A stretch of DNA of 64,000 nucleotides from Anopheles merus (taxonomy: Eukaryota; Arthropoda; Insecta; Diptera; Culicidae), in NCBI RefSeq assembly GCF_017562075.2, contig NC_054081.1, positions 16,214,542 to 16,278,541 on the forward strand. Reading direction: 5' to 3'. Below are positions 55,278 through 64,000 of the stretch, piece after piece. Under the pieces are notes generated by a model that did no database searches, was not told where the DNA came from, and saw only the letters and a program-made list of their open reading frames with translations. How positions within the stretch are numbered: position 1 is the first letter of the stretch; each line of letters starts with the position of its first letter. A program made the translations under genes and the position numbers.

Positions 55278-56973
55278 CAGTGGCCGGCAAAATAAAGTGG
55301 CCACTATTTACAATTTTACATTTTTTATATTTTTTCCGTGAAAAGGGAAGTTATTGCACTGCTTTATATTTTGAAACATTGTTCGTGATATGCTTAAGAA
55401 TGCGCAGTACCATAGCATGACAAAAATGAGAAGTTTGCTTCAAGAAAAAATATTTTTTCCAAAATTGATCAAAATCACTGTGCCAAAAAAAAGTACCCAC
55501 TTTATTCATTCTTCAGAACATATTTTTCTGAACAAATATAACAGCAAACTTATAATTTATATGCGTTCCTCTCGCATTCTTTATATGTTTGAGGATCTTT
55601 GCCATAATTTATTATGTTTTTATCTGCACATATTTGGCATTGGTTCTTTCTAAGAGTATTTCAGAGCTTTAACACATTTTGTTTTTCTTAATCACGTCAT
55701 TTTCACTACATTTGCATTAAAATTTGCACACTAAATGTCGATTGAATTAAAATTAAGACTAACTAAGAGCCATTAAAAAAAAATTATTCGATTGGATTGA
55801 AAAAATAAAATAAAAAATTCTTCGTGTATAACTTGAGTCGTCTTCCTGTTGTAACATCATTTTATTTACTAACTCCGTATTTTTCACAGAAAACAGATAA
55901 ATTCACACCGGATGCTTGTATAGGTATTAGCTTTCATTATGCTGTCGATTCAAACCATGCTCCCCACTTCTCGTATAGAAATCCCCTCCCTGGTCATCAC
56001 ATTGCACTCTTCATACATATTGGTTTGTTGGATCGCGTCTAGATATTTTTGAACATCAGTTCTAATTTGGCCTCATCTGTCCAAATATCAGTTTTTCAAC
56101 TATCTAACGATATATCTGCATGTTCTTGATCATATTGAAGCCAATTGGCTTTGTTAGTCCTGCTGTAGCTCGGGCGAGGAACTTGAAGGACGCTACATCT
56201 AACGGGCAGTAAATTACGAAAATTGCAATGTGATAGCTAGGGGGTGTTTCTCTTTAGGAGTAGCAGGAAAACTGGTGTGAATCGAAAGTACAACTATGAC
56301 TGATACCTTTTTTAACATTCTTCATCACTACTTTGGGATATTTCTTTTGAAAAAATGGGGTTTGAAAACTAAAAACATGTTCCTACAGGCTAACATCTCA
56401 ACACACACAATCAATACAAAAATCCTTTCTCAACTAGTATCGTATAAAACACCTTGCATGTCCTCCATGAAGTCTAAATCTTTGTTCCATCGAGAATTTG
56501 TGGCAGATTCTATATGCGAAGGTGGATAAAACTGGTGTCAAATACAAATAAATTTAAATTTAAAGCTCTTGATAACGCTTGAGAAGAACCAGATGCCAAA
56601 ACTAGATGCAGAACTAGATAAACCTTTAAAAATTAGAAAAAAATACGCCAACGATCTTCGAACATGTAAAGAATGCGAGAGGAACGCATATAAATTATAA
56701 GTTTGCTGTTATATTTGTTCAGAAAAATATTTTCTGTAGAATGAATAAAGTGGGCACTTTATTTTGGCACAGTGATTTTGATCAATTTTGGAAAAAAATA
56801 TTTTTTCTTGAAGCAAACTTCTCATTTTTGTCATGCTATGGTACTGCGCATTCTTAAGCATATCACAAACAATGTTTCAAAAAATAAAGCAGTTCAATAA
56901 CTTCATTTTTCACGGAAAAAATATAAAAAATGTAAAATTGTAAATAGTGGCCACTTTATTTTGCCGGCCACTG
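55278..56973 (-). mobile_element. Degenerate Tc1-family transposon with ~330-bp inverted repeats
   Basis: The ends are CAGTGGCCGGCAAAATAAAG on both strands, bordered by TA at 55276-55277 and 56974-56975. The inverted repeats run to about 55605 and from about 56645 inward. Each has an outer and an inner copy of an AAAATAAAGTG(G/C)CCAC motif about 200 bp apart. Between them the minus strand encodes a broken Tc1 transposase. KANWLQYDQEHAD is followed by WTDEAKLEL at about 56057-56083, the catalytic-aspartate block of the DDE domain. Stops lie on both sides, so it is inactive. The 1696-bp length is normal for Tc1 elements. Confidence 0.9.
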
Positions 56974-56975
56974 TA

Positions 56976-58715
56976 TGGACAAAAATGCTAGTCCTTACAA
57001 GCTGCTTAAATGCGAGGTCGCTGGGGCTATGTAGTTGTATGGAGTGCTAGGCCTCATGCGAGCTCGCAGACCACTCGAAGTTGTTTCGCTAGTACGGTTA
57101 AGTTTTGTTGCTTGGGTGTTGACCATAATGCTTCCGTTTTCGCACACTGTCCGATAGGTCCATGGATGTTCGCGAGTCCCATACGTTTGCGTATAATTGA
57201 CGTATTCGAAGAATTTCGCTAAATGTATATTTTCGTCGGCCGTCGCTATTCCCGAAGCAACAAAAAAATATTAACCGTTTAAAATGCAAGCACCTCGGGA
57301 CGAAAACGATTGCAATATTTGGTGTTTAAACAGACAGAATAATTGAGCGTACTGATGGCGTCATCAACGATTACTACACTCTTTGCCTTGCCGTTTCGTA
57401 CCGTCTGTCCCTAGCCGATTGCTGTTAACAACCTGGACTGTCAGCACACCGCTTCACACATGTCAAAACTTGGAGTGCAAAGTGTATGCCAAAGTCGGAC
57501 GAAGAAAGTTACAATTAATAACAATGCGGAGAGATCGATAGTTGTTCGTGTAAAAATTGTTAATTAGTTTTGTGTACGAAACGTACTGCCGAACCCGTAA
57601 AGCCGTCACAGGCAGCAGCACATCGCACAAGGTGCTGCAAACACAACACGCAAGCACCAGACGAAACCTGCACCACGGACCGTGCATGCATCGACTCAGC
57701 TTGCCAAAGAAGAACGAAAAAAAAACGATAAATAATCGGAAGTAAAGTTCATCGGCCAACACTCCCTTATTACATGCTGGCACTGTTACGTACTTACCAA
57801 TGAGCTAAGATAATTTATATGCCTGTTCGCAATGTTCCCAAGCATAGTTCTCGGCAGGCAATGTACATGATGATGATCAAATCAATAATTGATGTCACCT
57901 TGCGCTGAGATACCCTTTTGCGGCAAACCGTATTACATGTTACTGGGTTGTATGAGAGATAGTGTGAATATTTACATTATGTTTACCGTTTGTTTTGTAA
58001 ACATTTATGCTGGCTGCGTTTAGTGTTGCGGAGCATAGTTTTGTAAGTATCGTTTTCGTAAACTTCTTCTCTCTTCTGTCCGACACTGGTAACTTGCTGG
58101 CTTCGAGTGACAGTGCGCTTAGTTTGATCTGCCTTTACTTTCAATTACTTTTGCAAAGCAACAAGCAGTGACAAAAAATGTCATATCAAATGTAGATATT
58201 CGTTTTCGGGCTCATTACACGATAGAAGCAGTTTGCAAAAAGTGTCCAAAAAATAATAACCAAAACATAGAAACGATATATATGGCCAATGTTTGCATGT
58301 GCGTGTGTGGGAATAGATATGTATATGTATATATACATGTACACACTTTCATCATACATAATACATGATTACCATTGGGCCCCCCAATGGATAAATGACG
58401 AACAGAAATACTGATAAATAACGATTGCTAACATCCCGTGTGCTCTATTGAATCTTATATGACCGCCTTTGACCGTTTTGGTGCAATTTTGTTTTAGGTC
58501 CATCATCATCATGCATCATGCACGCTGGCAATCAGGTGGCAAATGACAGGTGCAACATAAAAACGGCAGTAAAGCGGCGATACAACTTGATTGTTTACAA
58601 ATAATTGTGATTAGAAGAATTTTTGTATGCTTTGTTTTAACAACTAATTTGAACACTTACCCATTGGGACGAGAACATTGAATGGTGGTGGATTGTTCTG
58701 TCCGTTCCGTACGTC
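56976..58715. other. Upstream region of the USP1-type gene
   Basis: No exon is supported before 58716. A small perfect palindrome, CCATTGGG and CCCAATGG around CCC, lies at 58372-58390, next to a TATATA-rich stretch. Confidence 0.45.
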
Positions 58716-61700
58716 ATGGTTCAGCAGTATGTATCGGTAAGCATGTTAGGCTTAAGGCAAGTTGGTCTTCAACGTTGCTAATTTCAACAAATATTAATTT
58801 TTGTTTTCTTCCTCTTTGGCCCTTTGCAGGCAACAGCAACAATTGTGAATGGAACAAACGCGCACGAGCTTTTCTGCGAACAGCATCATCACAAGTGTAA
58901 TTCCGCCATCGCCACTGCTGCGGCACTGAAGACTGCTATGAAAAGCCTCAACAGTATGGTCACCCACACCATGAGCAATTCACTGGCCACACTATGCAAC
59001 ATCGGCAACTCGTGCTACATGAACTCGGTGCTGTACACCTTGCGCTTCGCACCGAACTTTACGCATAATTTGCACCATCTGGTCGAGTTTCTGGAGCTGA
59101 CGTTGCATAAGGCGAACGCGGAGAAACGGTGCCTGCCCGAGCACGACGAGCAGGGGCATGGGCAGGACGAGCAGAGCGCGATCAGCACCAAGCAGAAAGG
59201 CTCCCTGCTCGGGGCGGGCTCGGATGGACCGGACGCGATCGGTGGGCACAGCTGGAACGGCAAGGAGCTAGGGTTGCACGAAAAGCACGTGAACGGGTAC
59301 GAGCCGCACGCAGCACCGTACGGCCGATCGGCGAGTGCGTCCGATGGTTCGGCGATGGTCAGCGAAATATGCTTTAGCGAGAGCGAGAAGTGCAGCGCAC
59401 CCGCCAATCACGCCCGCGGCTGCAACGCGTACGGTGGTGCGTCCACCCCCGCCTACACCGGTGATAGCTACAATCGGTCCCGCAAGTGCGAACCGAGCGT
59501 TAGCAATGGGAACGGTGCCAAGACCAACCGGCAGCTGGTATGCGAAACGCTGCACGAGCTGTACCACAGCCTTGCGCGGAACGAGGCGGCCGACACGATA
59601 GAGCCTTTCCACGCCGGCGGACTGCTGCAGGCGGTGCAGCGCGTGAGCAGCACGTTCGAAGGGAATCAGCAGCAGGACGCGCACGAATTTCTCATGTGCA
59701 TACTGGATAGCGTGCGGGAATCGTGTTTAAAGCTGAACAAAACTCTCATCGAAAATCCAGATTTCCTCAAAATAAGGTAAGTGATGGCATACACAGTAGG
59801 CAAGGGGTAGCCCCTAAAACCACCTGGCCTGTTAGAAATAGTGATGGGAAAAAGGAGGTTTTTGTCGGAATCGATTCCGGCTAGCTCCAAAGATTTCTGG
59901 AATCGATTCCGAATAGTATGTCCGGAATCGAAATCGGAATCGGAATTGGTACCGGAATCGGAATCGGCTCCAGAATCAGAATTGGTCCCGAAATCAGAAT
60001 CGGCTTCGAAATTGTAGTCGTTTTGGCATCTCCTGAAGAATAGGCGTTTGGGTCCTATTATGCTACGTATTGATAGCCGCATAGAATTCAAATTTACTTG
60101 GAAACGATCCATTCTCATGGAGAATCCCGGACTGATTTCTCTTCAGAAACTTTTTATTTGAATTCAAGAACTGATTTTCATTCAAGAGCTAATTTCTATT
60201 TCTGGAGTCAATTCTGATTCCGTTACCGGGGCAAATCACGATTCCCAGGTCCTTTTCGGAGTCGTTTCTGATTCCGGAATCGATTCTGGATTCGGAGTCA
60301 ACTCGAGAATTGGTTCCGGGATTGGTTCCGAAATCGGCTCCAGAATCGGCTCTGGTATTTGGAATCGGGTTCGGAATCGAAATCGGCAAATCAAAATTGG
60401 TTCCGATATCAGAATCAGCTTCGAAATCGGAGTCGGTATCGGCATCTCCTTAAGAATAGGCATTTGGGACCTATGATGCTACGTATTGATAGCCAATAAA
60501 TTGATAAAGTTACTTCAAAACAATTTGATTTTCATTCCAGAGCTAATTTTAATTCTGGAGTCAATTCTGATTCCGGTACCGGAGCTGTTTGCAATTATCA
60601 CGTCGAATCCCAGGCGATTCTGATTCAGGTGTCTATTCTGGATTCGGAGACAACTCCAAAATCGGCTTTGGATTGGTTCCGGAATTGGCTCCAGAATCGG
60701 CTCTGGTATTCGGAATCGGGTTCAGAATTCAAATTGGCTCCGGAATCAAAATTGGCTCCAAAATTAGAATCGGTTTTGAAACGGAGTCGGTTTCGGCATC
60801 TACTTAAGAATAGGCGTTTTGGTCCATTGATATGTATTGATAGCCGCAAAGAATCAAAATTTATTTGTAAAGGATCCATTCTCATGGAGATTCCCGGACT
60901 GATTTCGCTGCTAAAACTTCTTATTTCAGTTCAAAAACTAATTCTCATTCCGGCGCTAATTCCAATTCTGGAGTCAATTCTGATTTCGTTTCCTGAATCG
61001 GCTCCGGAATTGACTCCGGAATCGAAATCGTTTCCAATAACGGAATCGGCTCCAGAATTGATGCCGAACACGGCATCGGATTCGAGTAGGTCCGATTCCG
61101 AGCTCGCACCACTAATTTAGAAAGTAATATTTAAACAGTCCTGGAGCTGTTCATCTAATACCGTTTATTTGTGCGATTTTTAAGCAAACTTTTTCTTTTT
61201 GTCGTTTTAGCTCGCTTCCATCCCTAGAAAAGCCTCCGCCCGCCAAGGGCACGTTCGATAGTGCTGACTCGGTGACTGCCAGCACCGAATCGAAGTCTAG
61301 CACACAATTCATCGGGCGCAACATATTCCGGCGGCGTAAAGAATCGCTCCGCAATGCCAAGTCCTTCGCGGCGAAGGAAAGCAAAGCGAATGCCGCAGTG
61401 GAGCTGCCGCTGGCCAGTAGCGTTAAACCTGTGGCGCCCGCCAGCAAATGTGCCGATGCAGGGGCGGGCAAAGACAAGGCCAGCTTACCGCACGAAGCAG
61501 CGCCGGGTGGGCACGGACCGACCGCAGCGGAGGAACGGCTCGAGGAACGGATTCGCACGTTGGGGTTAAACTTCTTTTGCGAAGATTTCGAAGGTGTTAC
61601 CGTGTCCAGAACGCGGTGCCTGTCGTGCGAAACGGTAACCGAGCAAAAGGAAATCATGATCGACATTGCTATTCCGATCGCTTCCAACGAGATCAGCGAG

Positions 61701-64000
61701 GCGTTGAAGAATCCTCAGCAATTTTATCAGGTACGTTGCTGGGTGCTAGTGGCCTATTTATGTGCGGAATGTAAAAATGAATGTTTTTGCGGTTATATTT
61801 ATTGAGATCCGGTTTCAAACCCTGGTGATTAAACGATGGCAGCAGCCCGTTCAAGTGTTGAAAATCTTGCTGAAGAAATTAAAAATTATTACAGGATTCG
61901 AATGGGCACATCATTATTCACTGGCTATATGATGATTTTCAACAACTACGATCATACATTGTATTCGCATCACAGTAATGTTTCAGTTCTTACACATGAT
62001 TTTTAACACACCACAAAGAACTGACAAACTCAACCCAGCCTGAGATCTGTTGAAAATCATGGTAAAAAAATAAAAATTATGATACATATGATAAAGGTTT
62101 TCCTAATGACTTTTGAATGTAAACGTTTTTGTTCATCTCTTGCAAAATGTTAAACTACATCAATCTGATATTTTGTTTCTGGATGATTTTCAACACGTTT
62201 GATGCTTGAGTTTGTCGGTTTTTTGTGGTGAAATATGTGCAAAAACTGAAATTTTATCATGAAGCAAATACACCATTTGACAGCTGTTGAAAAACATCTT
62301 GGAGGCAGTGAATAATTATGTGAACATTCGAAAGTGACTTGGGAAACCCTGTAACGCATATTAGTTTCCCCTAGTGTGAAGAATTTGTGAAGAATGATTT
62401 CTTTTATGGAAGACGTTTGATTTGATCTCGGCTTGTTTCGTACCATGTTTACTTTTCCGCTACCTCCAAGCACTATTATAACAAACATTCATGCAAAATT
62501 AAATATATGAGCTGAGATAAAAAAAAACTCAATTAATGGTTGATGTTTTTCGTTTACTCCCCCGCCAGGACGCTTGCATAACGCAGGAATACTTTCGTGG
62601 TGATAACAAGTACCGGTGCGAAGTGTGCTCGGGCTACACCGAGGCGTGTCGTACGATATCGTTCGATATACTGCCCCGGCTGCTGGTGCTGCAGCTGAAG
62701 CGGTTCAATGGCGATATGGAAAAAATTAACAGCTACATCCCGACGCCGTTCGTGTTGCAGTGCTTCTGTGCCGACTGTCTGGGTAAGTCGGACAGCGAGA
62801 AGCGCCACGTGTACCGGCTGTACAGCGTGATAACGCACGTCGGTGCGCGCATGTCGGTCGGTCACTACATCGCCTACACCAGCTCGCTGCAGATCCCGCT
62901 GCACTACGTCAACTGTGTTAAGGATCGCCAACGAAGGGCACTGCTCGCTGCCTCCTCCCTCGAAGCGCAGGCGGCCGGCATGCCGAACGGCATCAAAGGC
63001 GTCGGAATCTCGGGCAAGGGGCACGGCGGCGGCGTCGACAAGAGTGCTTCCGGTCAATTAAAAAAGCTGTTTGGCAGCAAAAAAGCCTCCAGTGCTGGTG
63101 ATATTAGCAAAAAGCTGAAAAACAACGTTATTAATCGGTTCTCCCCCATCAATGGGATCGAAAACCTGCAGCTGAACACGCACGCCACCACCGTCTGCAT
63201 CGAGAAGGCGGTGCGGGCCGGCTATAGTGATAACTTTTACAGCATTCAAAGCATGGACGGCGTCAGCTCGGCGCGCAACGCGGTCGATTGTTCGCTGGGC
63301 GGCGGGAGCAATCCGTGCGACGGCAAAACAAATCATCCGCTGCGCAGTATTTGCGATAAAGCGTCGAACCTGCACGATCTCCATTGCCAGAGCGTCGGTT
63401 GCTGTGCCGTGCTGGCGAAAAACATACTCGCCGACGACATCCGGCATGCGGGATGCGCTCACGCCGGAAGCGGGACCGCCGATGAGGGCGGCGGCCTGAT
63501 TGGGGACGGTTTGCGCAGCAGCAGTGGCCCGGGCAGCGCCCCCCATCACCTATCGCCCATCGCGGCGGGGTCAATGTGCGAAATGAACTGTGCACAAAGT
63601 CGCTACAAGCTGGACGGTGCGAACGGCGAAAGCCAATCAACCATCGGCAACTGTCACTCTTCATTGCTGTCCAGCTCGTCGATTAACAATCAAGGTAATA
63701 GCGAGCTAAGTTATGGCAATTTCATGGACGATACTGTTGCAAGGCAGCAGCAGCAGCAGCTAACCTGGTACATGTGCGACGATGACAAGGTAAAAATTAT
63801 GACGCAGCTCGAGTTCGAGGAGATACTGTCCCCGAACCGGCGGCACGTGACCACGCCATACCTGCTGTTTTACGCGCGTTACGACATCGAGCGAAAGGAA
63901 CATAATCAACCAAAAGAGCAGTCGGCATCGCCCACGCAGCAGCATCAGCAACAGCAGTATCAACACAAAATGCATAAGGTAATAACCAAGCATGTCCCGG
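58716..64000 (+). CDS. Usp1: Ubiquitin-specific protease, USP1 type (3' end beyond window)
   Basis: Cysteine-type deubiquitinase; USP1 with its partner UAF1 removes ubiquitin from PCNA and FANCD2 in DNA repair. Exons by GT/AG sites are 58716-58736 (21 nt), 58830-59776, 61211-61730 and 62569 onward, all in one frame. The Cys box NIGNSCYMNSVLYTLRF has the catalytic Cys at about residue 69. QQQDAHEF follows. The zinc-ribbon pairs CLSC and CEVC are split between exons 3 and 4. The His box GHYIAYT has the catalytic His at about 595, and WYMCDDDKVK supplies the Asp. Long low-complexity inserts lie between the Cys and QQDAHEF blocks and between the His and Asp blocks, as in USP1. The frame is still open at the window end, though AAG|GTAATA at 63978 could be a donor. 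The tiny first exon was chosen because it alone joins in frame; Met at 58938 is the alternative start. Confidence 0.9.
59839..61114. mobile_element. hAT-like MITE with triplicated core, copy B, in USP1 intron 2
   Basis: It starts TAGTGATGGGAAAA and ends CGCACCACTA, the same ends as the element at 48998-49588. The flanks share ttagaaa (59832-59838 and 61117-61123), an imperfect 8-bp duplication. The core containing gaataggcgtttgggtcc occurs near 60040, 60455 and 60810, each between blocks of ggaatcggctcc units. The element has therefore grown by internal tandem duplication to 1.28 kb. It makes up most of the intron 59777-61210. Confidence 0.8.
61885..62345. mobile_element. Fold-back MITE in USP1 intron 3
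   Basis: Two long inverted arms, about 61900-62065 and 62165-62330, pair through several blocks. Each arm contains acaaactca, ttgaaaatcat and a TTATTCACTG segment. No target duplication was identified and no coding sequence is present. It lies within intron 61731-62568. Confidence 0.6.

Overview
This window is nuclear DNA from a dipteran, most likely a mosquito of the Anopheles gambiae group. It is gene-poor and rich in introns and transposon remnants. The spliced proteins match Drosophila orthologues closely, in particular yellow, eEF1gamma, Aldh7A1, Usp1 and Socs16D. A SINE ending in a (GAA)n tail resembles the Anopheles SINE200 type. Species and chromosome are inference; an X-linked location is plausible because yellow is X-linked in anophelines. 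No rRNA, tRNA or CRISPR array was recognised.

Layout. The first 9.3 kb holds only transposable elements: a pogo-type remnant (1.8-3.2 kb), an RTE-like retrotransposon with an open reverse transcriptase (4.2-5.4 kb) and a hAT-type MITE filled with a GAGTCG repeat (8.0-8.7 kb). The yellow gene lies on the minus strand (9.4-15.0 kb) with a 3.9 kb intron and a recognisable TATA/Inr promoter. Its second coding exon has a one-base frameshift. From 15.2 to 38 kb there is no convincing gene. That stretch holds a decayed non-LTR element carrying a SINE, a second element with GGGGAAAG-type ends carrying an RTE-like fragment, and a 30-bp-type minisatellite split by a second RTE-like copy.

The right half is denser. 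In order it carries a SOCS6/7-type gene (38.0-40.3 kb, minus), ALDH7A1/antiquitin (44.5-46.2 kb, minus), a membrane-anchored short-chain dehydrogenase (47.7-48.9 kb, minus), eEF1-gamma (52.3-54.0 kb, minus, with a 9-nt first coding exon) and a USP1-type deubiquitinase (58.7 kb to the window end, plus, 3' incomplete). I rebuilt every exon join from GT/AG sites and checked that the reading frame is kept. These are unrelated housekeeping, signalling and pigment genes, not an operon or pathway cluster.

The most notable structural signal is a set of at least four hAT-like non-autonomous elements. They share TAGTGATGGG-type ends and 8-bp target duplications, but each carries a different internal minisatellite. 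A further 1.7 kb Tc1-family element has roughly 330-bp inverted repeats with an IR/DR-like double binding-site layout.
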